Assembly: GCF_015221995.1 (NCBI RefSeq)
Contig: NZ_JADFFM010000001.1
Location: 2,356,001-2,420,000, forward strand
Origin: Mucilaginibacter boryungensis
GTDB taxonomy: Bacteria; Bacteroidota; Bacteroidia; Sphingobacteriales; Sphingobacteriaceae
Direction of reading: 5' to 3'
Length of the DNA: 64,000 bases
Every line of letters begins with the position of its first letter. Position 1 is the first letter of the stretch. The notes beneath the pieces were generated by a model, which was not told the origin of the DNA, did no database searches, and saw only the letters and a program-made list of their open reading frames with translations. This document shows positions 16,255 through 25,774 of the stretch, in pieces. A program made the translations under genes and the position numbers.

Positions 16255-17649
16255 TTAGGTAGTGTAGCCTAAAATTTTCAGCACTTGCTTGCTGTTTTGC
16301 TCTTCGCCAAAAACCTCGAAGTTAAATGTTTCATCGCGGTTGCGGCGGATGATGACATGCTTTGGCGATGGCAGCAGACAGTGATGTATGCCCCCGTAAC
16401 CGCTTAAAACTTCCTGATAGGCGCCGGTATTAAAAAAGCCTAAGTATTGCACCTTGCGGGTTTTAGGCATAAATACACTGTTCATATGCGCTTCCTGGTT
16501 GTAATAGTCTTGCCCATCGCAAGTGATGCCGCCAAGGTTGACGCGTTCGTACTCGCTGTCCCAGTTGTTAACCGGCAGCAAAATGTATTTTTGGTTCAAC
16601 GCCCAAACGTCGGGCAGGTTGGTGATGAACGATCCGTCCAGCATTAGCCAGCGCTCGCGGTCGTTTTGTTGCTTGCGGCCCAATACTTTGTATAATATGC
16701 CCGATGCTTCGGCTACGGTATATTTGCCAAACTCGGTAATAATATCCGGCTCAATGGTATCATGCTCAGCACAGATCTCTTTAATACGGCTAACAATCTC
16801 GTTGATCATATACTCGTAATCAAAATCAAACACCAGCGAATCTTTAAACGGCATACCGCCGCCTATATCCAGCGTGTCTAAATGCGGGTTTACCTTTTTA
16901 AACTTGCAGTAGAGCGTTACATATTTCTCTAACTCGTTCCAGTAATATGGTGTATCAGAAATACCCGAATTAATAAAGAAATGCAGCAGTTTTACCTGGA
17001 AGTTGGGGTTGTCTTCAATTTTATTGTGATAAAAATCGATAACATCTTCCATACGAATACCTAAACGCGAAGTATAGAACTGCGAATCAGGCTGCTCTTC
17101 AGCCGCTATACGGATACCCAGGTTACATGGGGTATCCATCTCTATCTCGTCATCGTACAAGTTAAATTCCTCTTTGTTATCCAACACGGGGATGATGTTT
17201 TTAAAACCATCGTGCAGCATATCAATAATATATTGCTTGTACTGGTAAGTTTTAAAACCATTGCATATCACCGTCATGTCCTTGCTTAAAGCACCTTTTT
17301 TCTCCAGCGCGTCAATCATAGGCATATCAAAGGCCGACGATGTTTCCAGGTGGATCTCGTTTTTCAGCGCCTCTTCAACAATATGCTTAAAGTGCGAGCT
17401 TTTGGTGCAATAGCAATATTTATAACTGCCACGGTAGTTGTTTTTAACAATAGCCTGCTGGAACAACAATTTGGCCTGCTGTATTTTTTTAGAAATAATG
17501 GGCAGATAAGTGAAGCGCAATGGTGTACCATACGTTTCTATCATCTCCATTAAATTCAGGTCATGAAAATATAATTCATCTTCAATGATCTCGAAGCCAT
17601 CCTGCGGAAAGCCAACACTAAGATCAAGAAACTCCTGGTAACTCTGCAT
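16255..17649 (-). CDS. speA: Arginine decarboxylase (fold III, short Bacteroidota form)
   Basis: The enzyme converts arginine to agmatine, the first step of putrescine synthesis by the agmatine route. The 464-residue protein is a PLP fold-type III decarboxylase. The PLP Lys lies in YCYCTKSSHF, the glycine-rich phosphate loop is LDIGGGMPF, EFGKYTVAEASG replaces the usual E-P-G-R, and GGITCDGQDYY carries the active-site Cys-Asp. It is shorter than E. coli SpeA (658 aa), as is usual in this phylum. It is monocistronic with its own terminator. A lysine or diaminopimelate decarboxylase is less likely by overall sequence. Confidence 0.88.
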   Translation of the reverse strand: MQSYQEFLDLSVGFPQDGFEIIEDELYFHDLNLMEMIETYGTPLRFTYLPIISKKIQQAKLLFQQAIVKNNYRGSYKYCYCTKSSHFKHIVEEALKNEIHLETSSAFDMPMIDALEKKGALSKDMTVICNGFKTYQYKQYIIDMLHDGFKNIIPVLDNKEEFNLYDDEIEMDTPCNLGIRIAAEEQPDSQFYTSRLGIRMEDVIDFYHNKIEDNPNFQVKLLHFFINSGISDTPYYWNELEKYVTLYCKFKKVNPHLDTLDIGGGMPFKDSLVFDFDYEYMINEIVSRIKEICAEHDTIEPDIITEFGKYTVAEASGILYKVLGRKQQNDRERWLMLDGSFITNLPDVWALNQKYILLPVNNWDSEYERVNLGGITCDGQDYYNQEAHMNSVFMPKTRKVQYLGFFNTGAYQEVLSGYGGIHHCLLPSPKHVIIRRNRDETFNFEVFGEEQNSKQVLKILGYTT

Positions 17650-17813
17650 CTAATAAAATTTTGGCAAAAATGTAATTTTAAAACGGAAAATACAGCTATT
17701 TGTTAGCGATTTTTTGTAGTGGCAAAGTAATTTGATGGATACAAACCCATCATCCATTAGATATTTACAATTTACAGCTCCCCGACTATACTGCTAATAC
17801 CTATCTTAGCCTC

Positions 17814-18599
17814 ATGAATATCCCAATTTACCAGGCCGACGCCTTTACTGATACCCTGTTTGGCGGCAACCCCGCCGCTATTTGTCCGCTGACTGAATGG
17901 CTCCCTGATGCTACCATGCAACAGATAGCTGTAGAGAACAACCTGGCCGAAACCGCCTTTTTTGTAAAGATCGATAACGGCTATAAACTGCGCTGGTTTA
18001 CACCCGAATATGAGATTGACCTGTGCGGCCATGCTACCCTGGCTGCTGCGCATATCCTGTTCACCCAATTGGATTATGCGGAAGACACTATTCATTTTGA
18101 AACTGTAAAGGCCGGCGTGCTGACCGTAACCAAAAACGGCGATAAATACACGTTGGATTTTCCATCGCGCCCGCCTGAGCCAGCCACTATGCCACCTGGC
18201 TTAACTGAAGCACTGGGCATGAAAGAACCGCTGGAATTCCTGAAATCGCGCGATTATATACTGGTTTATGATAACGAGGATGACATACTTGCCTGCAAGC
18301 CTGATTTTGCCTTACTGGGCAAGTTTGATGTGGTCGGCATCATTATCACATCGCGGGGCAAGGAAGTGGATTTCGTTTCCCGTTTCTTCGCGCCATCGGC
18401 GGGGATACCTGAAGACCCGGTTACCGGCTCGGCACATTGCAACCTCATCCCTTACTGGGCCAGTAAACTGGGCAAAAATAAGTTACACGCCTACCAGCAA
18501 TCGGCCCGCAAAGGCGAACTTTGGTGCGAACTAAAGGGCGACCGGGTACTGATGAGCGGCAAAGCGGTGACTTATCTTAAAGGAGAAATATTTATTTAG
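17814..18599 (+). CDS. PhzF family epimerase/isomerase
   Basis: The 261-residue protein shows the PhzF hallmarks: YQADAFTDTLFGGNPAAICPL at the start, NLAETAFF with the catalytic Glu, and DLCGHATLAAAH. The C-terminal half repeats the fold, with GIPEDPVTGSAHCNL. PhzF proteins are two-domain, diaminopimelate-epimerase-like isomerases; the founding member acts in phenazine synthesis, but no other phenazine gene is present, so the substrate is unknown. TATCTTAG lies 4 nt before the start and may be a promoter. It is monocistronic. Confidence 0.9.
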   Translation: MNIPIYQADAFTDTLFGGNPAAICPLTEWLPDATMQQIAVENNLAETAFFVKIDNGYKLRWFTPEYEIDLCGHATLAAAHILFTQLDYAEDTIHFETVKAGVLTVTKNGDKYTLDFPSRPPEPATMPPGLTEALGMKEPLEFLKSRDYILVYDNEDDILACKPDFALLGKFDVVGIIITSRGKEVDFVSRFFAPSAGIPEDPVTGSAHCNLIPYWASKLGKNKLHAYQQSARKGELWCELKGDRVLMSGKAVTYLKGEIFI

Positions 18600-18642
18600 C
18601 TGAAAGCACAAAGCTTTATACTTTGGTCTTTCAGCTTTTTTT
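18598..18642 (+). terminator. Terminator after phzF-like gene, built from heptamer words
   Basis: The stem arms are AGCTGAAAG and CTTTCAGCT, followed by seven T. The arms read as heptamers GCTGAAA, GCACAAA against ACTTTGG, TCTTTCA, the same word type found in ispG at 50001-50068. The stop codon TAG is within the left arm. Confidence 0.75.
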
Positions 18643-18738
18643 CCACACCCCATGTTATTAACTCACTTAAAACTCAAGCCAACAATTAACCGATAAGGTT
18701 GTATCTTTCGGGTTCAAATGGGATGGCGGGTCGTGCAA

Positions 18739-18775
18739 ACAACCGTGAACTATCAACCATGAACCATGATCTACA
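18739..18775 (+). repeat. Heptamer word repeat upstream of smc
   Basis: Five contiguous heptamers, ACCGTGA, ACTATCA, ACCATGA, ACCATGA, TCTACAA, end next to the smc start at 18779. No clear inverted partner arm is visible upstream. Confidence 0.5.
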
Positions 18776-18778
18776 AGA

Positions 18779-21700
18779 ATGAAGCTAACTAAGTTAGAAA
18801 TAAAAGGTTTTAAGAGTTTTGGGGATAAGATCGTCATCAATTTTGATGAGGGGGTTACCGCTGTTGTGGGGCCAAATGGCTGCGGCAAATCCAACGTGGT
18901 CGATTCTATCCGCTGGGTACTGGGCGAACAGAGCACGCGCGCCTTACGGTCGGAGAAGATGGAGAACATCATCTTCAACGGCAATAAAAGCCGTAAGCCC
19001 GCCAACCTGGCCGAGGTTTCCCTTACCTTCGATAATACGAAGAACATCCTCCCTACCGATTTTTCGCAGGTAACGCTTACCCGTAAACTTTATCGCAGCG
19101 GCGAGAGCGAATACCGCCTGAACGATGTACAATGCCGCCTGAAGGATATTACCGACCTTTTCCTGGATACCGGTATCGGCGCCGACTCCTACTCTATCAT
19201 CGAACTAAAGATGATTGACGAGATCATCACGAATAAAGAAAACTCGCGCCGGGCACTATTCGAAGAGGCTTCGGGGATATCCAAATACAAACTGCGCAAA
19301 AAGCAAACCTTTAATAAGCTAAAAGATACGGAAGCCGACCTGGAACGTGTAGAGGACCTGCTTTTTGAAATTGAAAAAAACTTAAAAACCTTAGAGAATC
19401 AGGCCAAAAAAACCGAGCGATACTACAAACTGCGCGAACAGTATAAAACACTGAGTGTGATGCTGGCCTCGTTCAGGATATCGATGTTTAGTCAATCGCT
19501 TGCAGAAATTGAGGAACAGGAACAAAAACAAAAGGAGGGCAAAGCCGGTATACTCACCCAGATAGACACCCTGGAAGCCGACCTGCAAAAGCAAAAGCTG
19601 GACAGCCTGACCCGGGAGAAAAACCTATCGATCCAGCAAAAGGCCACTAACGAATATATAGCCAAAATACGCGCTTACGAAAGCGAAAAGAAGATAAAGA
19701 ACGAACAGTTGCGCCATCAGCAGGATAAGGAAACGCGGCTGACAGAGGAACTGGAACGCGACCGTAACCAGCTAAACCACGTGCTGTACAACATCAAGCG
19801 CCTGAACGAGGAAAAGGTAACCGAAGAGGAATACCTGGAAACCATTAACCGCCGCGTAGCCGATTTGAAAGCCGCGGTTGACGAATTGCGTACTACTCAG
19901 GCCGAAGCTCGCAATGAGCTGAACGAGCTGACCAGCATTAACAACCGCCTGCAAAACCAGATATATAAAGCAGAAAAGGATTCGGAAATATTGCAGATAC
20001 AGGAACAGGCGCTGGAACAGGAAAGTCTGCGCAATATGGAGGATGCGAGTGGCAAGGAGGTGGAACTATCGCACTTTAACACCGTACTGGCCGAACTGCA
20101 GCAACGCACCGAAACCTTTGAAAAGGAATTGCAGGTAGCTGCCGATAGCGAGAACAAGCTGCAGGAACAGATCAGCGCCACAGAGAACGAACTGACCAGC
20201 GTAAAGGAATCTATTATTGCCGAAAGCCGCCGGCTGGACGCTAAGCAAAACGAATATAACCTTACCAAAAGTTTAGTGGATAATTTGGAAGGCTTCCCGG
20301 AATCTATCCGCTTTTTAAAGAAGAACAGCGACTGGGGCAAAAATGCGCCGCTGTTTAGCGATGTACTATTTTGCCGTGAAGAATACCGGGTGGCTATTGA
20401 AAACTACCTGGAGCCGATGATGAACCACTATGTGGTGCAGAATTACGAGGACGCCATTAGCGCCATTAACCTGTTAAGCAATTCATCGCGCGGACGGGCC
20501 CAATTCTTTATATTAGATAATTATCCGCAAGAAAACTTCACCCCTGCCGTACACGGCGATTGGCTGCCTGCCTTGAGTGTGGTTGAGGTGGAGGCTAAAT
20601 ACCAGCCGCTGTGCAACCAACTGCTTAAAAACGTTTATTTGGTTGATGATAATGCCGATAAAGGTCTGGACAAACAAGCGCTGCCCGATGGTGTAGTGTT
20701 GCTGGGCAAAAGCGGCAAATTCAACAAAGCCAAGCTCACTATGGCAGGCGGCTCGGTTGGGTTGTTTGAGGGTAAGCGTATCGGTCGGGCTAAAAATTTA
20801 GAGAACTTATCTAAAGAGATAAAACAACTGGAAACCCAGGTTGGCAAGCTGAAGAACCGTTCGGAAGAATTACAGTCGACACTCGTAGCCTTGCGTGCCG
20901 AAGGCAAGGCCGACGAGATACGCCAGAAACAATTACAGCTAAACCAGCTGAATACCGAACTGGTTACCGTTAAAACCCGGCAGGAACAATACCAGGCCTT
21001 TATTGAGAACAGCCGCAATCGCAAGGAAGATATTGCCCGTAAAATTGCCAATATTAAAGAAGAAATGCTGGCATTGCAGCCCCAACTCGCCGAATTTAAA
21101 ACCCAAAAGGAAATACAGGGCGAGCTGTTGCTTGAAAAACAGCAGGCCTTTAACGAATTAAACGAGCACCTCACCGTTCAATCTAATACTTATAACCAGG
21201 AGAATATCCGCTTTCACCAGCAGCAAAACAAAGTATCGGGGCTGATGAAGGACCTGGATTATCGTGAAACGCAGCAGGAAAGCCTGGAGGCACGGATAAC
21301 GCAAAACAGTACCGAACTGGCTGTAGTGAAAAACACCATCCAGGAAATACTGAAACATGCCGACCACAGCGATGACGACCTGCTGGAAATGTATGCCCAG
21401 AAAGAAGAACTGGAAAAAGCCGCCCAGCAAGCTGAACAGGAATATTACGCCTGGAAAGGCCAGATCACCGAGGCGGAAAATACCGTATCTAACCTGCGCC
21501 GAAATAAGGATAATGTAGAACTGATAGAGGCAGAATTGCGCGATAAACGTACCAATTTGCGGGTTGACCTCAACTCGCTTAAGGAACGCCTTTCAGTAGA
21601 ATTTAACATTGATATTGAGGAATTGCTGAATGCCGAGGTGCCTGAAGGTGAGGATGAGGACGACTTGCGTGAAAAGACAGATAAACTGAAACGCCAGCTG

Positions 21701-22315
21701 GACGATTTTGGCGCCATTAACCCAATGGCAGTTGAGGCTTATAACGAAATGAGCGAGCGTTACGAGTTTATCCAGGCGCAAAAGAAAGACCTGAACGAAG
21801 CAAAAGCATCGTTACTGGCCACTATACAGGAAATTGACGATACAGCTAAAGAGAAATTCATGGCGGCCTTCACCAGTGTGCGCGAGAACTTTATCCATGT
21901 TTTCCGTTCGCTGTTTAACGAGGAAGACAGCTGCGATCTGATCTTGAGCGATCCGCAGAACCCGCTGGAATCGGACATTGATATTATTGCCAAGCCTAAA
22001 GGCAAACGCCCGCTATCTATCAACCAGCTTTCGGGTGGCGAGAAAACCCTGACCGCTACGGCCATCCTATTCTCACTTTACCTGTTGAAGCCCGCCCCCT
22101 TCTGTATTTTTGATGAGGTGGACGCCCCGCTGGATGATACCAATATTGACAAGTTCAATAATATCATCCGCAAATTCAGCATCGATTCGCAATTCATTAT
22201 CGTATCGCATAACAAGCGTACTATTGCCAGCACCGACGTTATTTACGGTGTTACCATGGTTGAACAGGGCGTATCGCGTGTAGTACCGGTAGATTTGCGG
22301 GAACTGGCGGATTGA
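18779..22315 (+). CDS. smc: Chromosome segregation protein SMC
   Basis: The 1178-residue ATPase is full length. The N-terminal head has Walker A GPNGCGKSNVVDSIRWVLGEQ (residues ~31-50). Long coiled coils flank a hinge at about 500-650. The C-terminal head holds the ABC signature LSGGEKTLTATAI (about residue 1083) and Walker B FCIFDEVDAPLDD. SMC works with ScpA/ScpB, not in this window, to compact and segregate chromosomes. The start ATG follows a heptamer word repeat. It is convergent with an S41 peptidase gene across a REP copy and a strong terminator. Confidence 0.97.
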   Translation: MKLTKLEIKGFKSFGDKIVINFDEGVTAVVGPNGCGKSNVVDSIRWVLGEQSTRALRSEKMENIIFNGNKSRKPANLAEVSLTFDNTKNILPTDFSQVTLTRKLYRSGESEYRLNDVQCRLKDITDLFLDTGIGADSYSIIELKMIDEIITNKENSRRALFEEASGISKYKLRKKQTFNKLKDTEADLERVEDLLFEIEKNLKTLENQAKKTERYYKLREQYKTLSVMLASFRISMFSQSLAEIEEQEQKQKEGKAGILTQIDTLEADLQKQKLDSLTREKNLSIQQKATNEYIAKIRAYESEKKIKNEQLRHQQDKETRLTEELERDRNQLNHVLYNIKRLNEEKVTEEEYLETINRRVADLKAAVDELRTTQAEARNELNELTSINNRLQNQIYKAEKDSEILQIQEQALEQESLRNMEDASGKEVELSHFNTVLAELQQRTETFEKELQVAADSENKLQEQISATENELTSVKESIIAESRRLDAKQNEYNLTKSLVDNLEGFPESIRFLKKNSDWGKNAPLFSDVLFCREEYRVAIENYLEPMMNHYVVQNYEDAISAINLLSNSSRGRAQFFILDNYPQENFTPAVHGDWLPALSVVEVEAKYQPLCNQLLKNVYLVDDNADKGLDKQALPDGVVLLGKSGKFNKAKLTMAGGSVGLFEGKRIGRAKNLENLSKEIKQLETQVGKLKNRSEELQSTLVALRAEGKADEIRQKQLQLNQLNTELVTVKTRQEQYQAFIENSRNRKEDIARKIANIKEEMLALQPQLAEFKTQKEIQGELLLEKQQAFNELNEHLTVQSNTYNQENIRFHQQQNKVSGLMKDLDYRETQQESLEARITQNSTELAVVKNTIQEILKHADHSDDDLLEMYAQKEELEKAAQQAEQEYYAWKGQITEAENTVSNLRRNKDNVELIEAELRDKRTNLRVDLNSLKERLSVEFNIDIEELLNAEVPEGEDEDDLREKTDKLKRQLDDFGAINPMAVEAYNEMSERYEFIQAQKKDLNEAKASLLATIQEIDDTAKEKFMAAFTSVRENFIHVFRSLFNEEDSCDLILSDPQNPLESDIDIIAKPKGKRPLSINQLSGGEKTLTATAILFSLYLLKPAPFCIFDEVDAPLDDTNIDKFNNIIRKFSIDSQFIIVSHNKRTIASTDVIYGVTMVEQGVSRVVPVDLRELAD

Positions 22316-22361
22316 GTTAGTGATTAGTTAATTAGTGATTAGGGATTAGTTTCACCACCAA

Positions 22362-22454
22362 CGTCATTGCGAGGAGCGATAGCGATGTGGCAATCCCCGG
22401 CGTGCAGAGCCGCCCCTGCTTATCGGGGATTGCTACGCTACGCTCGCAATGGCG
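22362..22454. repeat. REP-like interspersed palindrome
   Basis: The outer arms CGTCATTGCGAG and CTCGCAATGGCG pair with one G-T. Inner arms GCAATCCCCG and CGGGGATTGC also pair. It resembles the copy at 1547-1636. Confidence 0.75.
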
Positions 22455-22463
22455 TGTTTGTAT

Positions 22464-22501
22464 AACAAGAAAGGCCCGGTAAAAACCGGGCCTTTCTTGT
22501 T
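22464..22501. terminator. Strong bidirectional terminator
   Basis: A perfect 17-bp stem (AACAAGAAAGGCCCGGT and its complement) closes an AAAA loop. It lies between the convergent smc and S41 peptidase genes and can serve both. Confidence 0.85.
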
Positions 22502-22531
22502 AACTAATCTCTAATTAACTAATCTCAATCA

Positions 22532-24067
22532 TTACTTCAAGTGGTGCCTTTTCAATATCATACCGTTAAATTCCTTAGCGGTAGTTTTTTGAACGAATTC
22601 ACTTGCCTGGTTTGTAGTGAGTGTATTGCCGGTGCTTTCCACCTGTAAATTAGCAGAAGTAAGGTAAACCCCTTTATTTACATAGTTAATGGCCTGCGCT
22701 AATAAGCCTTCGGTTACATCACCAAAATCTTTGGTCACATCATCGCTGGCTAATTTGCCGGGATAATCTGTTGAAGCCGGGGTCATACCTGAATAATAGC
22801 CGCCCTGCCCTGCCGAATTTTTGGTTTCAAACTCGGGGATATACATTTGATATTTGTTAATATCAATATCAAAAAAGCCTACCGGTTTACCGTAAGTTGT
22901 ACCGCCAATTAACTGCACATTCATATAAGGGCGCAGGTTGTTAATGGTTAATTCACTGGCCGATGCTGTAGACTGGCTTACAATGAAAAACACCCTATTG
23001 ATGTTTAGTGTGCCTTGCTTAGCAAACTTTTCGGTATTTGCCGTCGGCGAATAATCTATCTGACTATAGTTATACAGTTGGTTAGTAGCAGCATCACGGC
23101 GCACCTGGTTTTTAAGCAGGGTTTCTTTATTGGCTGCAAGCGTACTGTTATAATAAGCCGTATACATGGTACTTCCGTTGGCTGATGATGGCGCTATCAG
23201 GTTATCCAAAAACTCTGCAGTTTCCACGTAACCACCGCCATTATAACGCAAATCAACCACCAGGTCGGTAATACCTGCTGCAGTGAACGAGTTAAATGCA
23301 GTAGTTAAAGCCGACTGTGTGCTGCTAAGTGTTACAAAACTATTGAACACGATATAGCCTATTTTTTTACCTGTTGTGGTTGAATAATCTAACACCTTAT
23401 AAGTAATAACCGGTTTAATGGTATAAGCTGCTGTTGCAAGGTTTACTGTAAAGGTAGTAGCATCCGGTTTTTTAAGCACCATAGTAATAGTACTGCTGGC
23501 GGTGTAGGCGTTTACTATAAAATTAACGTTGGCTGTAGTATAAGTAAGATCGGTATGCCCATTTATACTCATAATCTGATAACCGCGTTTTATTCCGGCC
23601 AAATCAGCCGGTGAACCCGAATAAACATATTTAATGCGCAGGTCGCCGGTAGTAGTATTATTATAAAAGGGGGCAAAACCAAAATCGCCGGTAACAGCGT
23701 TCAGTTTAGCCGAAGCGGAACCATCATCAATAAATGAATATTTAGCCTCGCCTGGGTTTGGCGAATAATATTCGTAAGGCTTGTTTGTTAGCGGGTTTAT
23801 TTTGTATTGTGATATTTTAGTAACCTCGGTTTGTAGGGCTGCCAGATCGGTTGAACCTGAAATTGAACGCGGATTAAATGTGGCATAATCAGGGAGGCCG
23901 TCATTCCAGTAATAATCCTCTTTTGCATATAGGAAAACAGAATCGCGCATTAAATCGAGCGCAGTACCTGTAACAATCGGATCAGGGTTTTCATTAGCAG
24001 GGCTACTTTTTTTACATGCGGTAAAAAGGGTGAATAAAGCACCTGCACACAATAGAATTTTTTTCAT
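22532..24067 (-). CDS. S41 family peptidase lipoprotein, copy 1
   Basis: This 511-residue lipoprotein (signal ends LFTLFTAC|KKSS) has a PDZ-like domain and a C-terminal-processing-protease (S41) domain. The S41 part is marked by DLRYNGGGYVETAEFLDNL, the nucleophile Ser in SQSTASASELTINNLRP, and a Lys in TYGKPVGFF. It would cleave or monitor proteins in the periplasm or outer membrane. It is a paralogue of the gene directly upstream, with the same order and motifs. A terminator between them suggests separate transcripts. I chose ATG 24067 because the upstream extension adds non-signal residues ahead of MKKILLCAG. Confidence 0.88.
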   Translation of the reverse strand: MKKILLCAGALFTLFTACKKSSPANENPDPIVTGTALDLMRDSVFLYAKEDYYWNDGLPDYATFNPRSISGSTDLAALQTEVTKISQYKINPLTNKPYEYYSPNPGEAKYSFIDDGSASAKLNAVTGDFGFAPFYNNTTTGDLRIKYVYSGSPADLAGIKRGYQIMSINGHTDLTYTTANVNFIVNAYTASSTITMVLKKPDATTFTVNLATAAYTIKPVITYKVLDYSTTTGKKIGYIVFNSFVTLSSTQSALTTAFNSFTAAGITDLVVDLRYNGGGYVETAEFLDNLIAPSSANGSTMYTAYYNSTLAANKETLLKNQVRRDAATNQLYNYSQIDYSPTANTEKFAKQGTLNINRVFFIVSQSTASASELTINNLRPYMNVQLIGGTTYGKPVGFFDIDINKYQMYIPEFETKNSAGQGGYYSGMTPASTDYPGKLASDDVTKDFGDVTEGLLAQAINYVNKGVYLTSANLQVESTGNTLTTNQASEFVQKTTAKEFNGMILKRHHLK

Positions 24068-24154
24068 TTTAATCGGGGTTAATAACATCATATACGTTAC
24101 AACTTGTAAAATAGTGTGTTACAGTGCAAAGATATTAATAAATATTATTTAATA

Positions 24155-24195
24155 TGACAAAAAATAAAGGCTAAGGAAAATCCCAGCCTTCATTT
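24155..24195 (-). terminator. Terminator between the two S41 genes
   Basis: On the minus strand AAGGCT pairs with AGCCTT around an inner GGA/TCC, followed by TATTTTTTG. It ends the upstream paralogue. Confidence 0.7.
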
Positions 24196-24212
24196 TCTGT
24201 TACATCACTCTC

Positions 24213-25715
24213 TTATTTTTTTACTTTTAGTCCTTTGTCCAGTATCATACCGTTAAAGCCATCCTGACCTATGGCGCGTTCGGCTGTTGTATTACCGCCA
24301 TCTATGCTTTGCACTTTCAAAGCGGTGCCATAAGTACCCTGTTTTACATAATTCAGGGCATGTGCCAACAGGCCTTCTGTAGCATCACCAAAATCTTTGG
24401 TCAGGTCGTCTTTGTCATTAAAGCCCGGATAATCGGCACTCCCCGGAAGCATACCAGTGTAATACCCTCCCTGGTTAGCCGAGTTTTTTGTTTCAAATTC
24501 GGGTACGTATAATTGATATTTGTTTATGTTGATAGCAAAGAAACCAACCGGTTTGCCATAGCTGGTTGTCCCTATCAGTTTTACATCCATTTGCGACCGC
24601 AGGTTATTAATAGCCAGTTCACTGGCCGATGCTGTTGAACCGGTTACAATAAAAAATACTCTGGGAACTGCTAATGAGCCCTTTTTACTGAAATTTACCG
24701 CATTGCCGGCTACCGAATAATCAACCTGGCCATAATTATATAAGTTGTTATTAGCATCCCTGAAAAACTGTTTTTTCAGTAACTCTTCTTTCCCGCTTTG
24801 CAGTGTAGGGTTAAAAAAGGTATTATACATCAGGGTATTATTTTTAGCTGCAGGTACAATAAGGTTAGCCAAATATTCTGAGGTAGAAACATAACCGCCG
24901 CCGTTATAGCGAAGGTCGACCACCAAATCGGTTATACCATTTGTTGTGAAGTAGTTAAAAGCCTCGTCAAGTTTCGGCTGCGCGTTGGAGGGGGCTGTAA
25001 AGCTGTTAAATACAATATACCCTACTTTTTTACCGCCGCCTAAATCAAATATCTTATAAAGCAATACGGGGTTAACCGTATAGCTGGTTGAGTTTAAGGT
25101 AACACCATAAGTACTGCCATCGGCCTTTTTTAACGTGATAGACATTGGCGACGTACCCAAAGCATTTATAACAAAATTGTAATCGGCAGTTACGCTTAAG
25201 TCAAGGTTTGAACGGCCGTTAATAGTAACAATTTGTTCGCCGCGGTGTAAGCCTGCAACCCCGGCAGGGCCTGTGCTATATACATAACGCACCCTGAAAT
25301 CGGTATTGCTGATGGCAGTAATAGCGAAACCAAAATCGGCCTTGGTGCCACCCAGGGCTGTGCTGGTTTGCCCGCCATCAATAAATGAGTATTTAGCCTG
25401 GCCGCCGCTATTAGCCACATATTCATAAGGTAAATTGGTAGCCGGGTTTATTTTGTATTGCGATATGATATTTACCTCGGCAGTAACCGAAGCCTGGTCT
25501 GTACTGCCTGCAATAGTACGCGGCTGAAAGGTAGCATAGTCAGGAAGGCCATCCGCCCAATAATAGGCTTCTTTACTATATAAAAAGATAGAATCTCTGA
25601 TCAGATCGATTGTCGAGCCTGGTGCATCGGGGCCAACGGGGTCAACCTTATGTTTTTTACAGGCTGTAAAAGCACCTGCAAGCAATATCACGGCGAAGTA
25701 TAGCGTTTTTTTCAT
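24213..25715 (-). CDS. S41 family peptidase lipoprotein, copy 2
   Basis: This 500-residue lipoprotein (lipobox in LLAGAFTAC|KKHK) has the same PDZ-S41 arrangement as its neighbour. Matching motifs are DLRYNGGGYVSTSEYLANL, the Ser in TGSTASASELAINNLRS and the Lys in SYGKPVGFF. The close similarity over the full length and the head-to-tail order point to tandem duplication. I chose ATG 25715, two codons inside the open frame. Substrate is unknown; related Bacteroidota proteins are often linked to envelope proteolysis or glycan uptake, but no such genes adjoin. Confidence 0.88.
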   Translation of the reverse strand: MKKTLYFAVILLAGAFTACKKHKVDPVGPDAPGSTIDLIRDSIFLYSKEAYYWADGLPDYATFQPRTIAGSTDQASVTAEVNIISQYKINPATNLPYEYVANSGGQAKYSFIDGGQTSTALGGTKADFGFAITAISNTDFRVRYVYSTGPAGVAGLHRGEQIVTINGRSNLDLSVTADYNFVINALGTSPMSITLKKADGSTYGVTLNSTSYTVNPVLLYKIFDLGGGKKVGYIVFNSFTAPSNAQPKLDEAFNYFTTNGITDLVVDLRYNGGGYVSTSEYLANLIVPAAKNNTLMYNTFFNPTLQSGKEELLKKQFFRDANNNLYNYGQVDYSVAGNAVNFSKKGSLAVPRVFFIVTGSTASASELAINNLRSQMDVKLIGTTSYGKPVGFFAININKYQLYVPEFETKNSANQGGYYTGMLPGSADYPGFNDKDDLTKDFGDATEGLLAHALNYVKQGTYGTALKVQSIDGGNTTAERAIGQDGFNGMILDKGLKVKK

Positions 25716-25774
25716 ATACACAACAGTTTATAAATAATCAGTTTAAACGTAAGCAACCAGCTGTAAGTTGCTTT

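Larger units (their letters stand above)
22317..22528. repeat. Word-repeat arms enclosing REP and terminator
   Basis: Left arm (22317-22352): TTAGTGA, TTAGTTAA, TTAGTGA, TTAGGGA, TTAGTTT. Right arm (22500-22528): TTAACTAA, TCTCTAA, TTAACTAA, TCTCAAT, the reverse-complement words. Between them lie the REP-like palindrome (22362-22454) and the terminator (22464-22501). The word family equals that at 22-148, where the arms also enclose a terminator. Confidence 0.6.

Noticed and set aside
20635..21174. Long minus-strand frame in smc
   Set aside because: It is the complement of the coiled-coil coding region; its Ser/Cys-rich composition comes from complementing Glu/Lys/Gln codons.
22362..22454. 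CRISPR-like repeat
   Set aside because: It is a single palindrome with no regular spacer units. No CRISPR array was found in the window.
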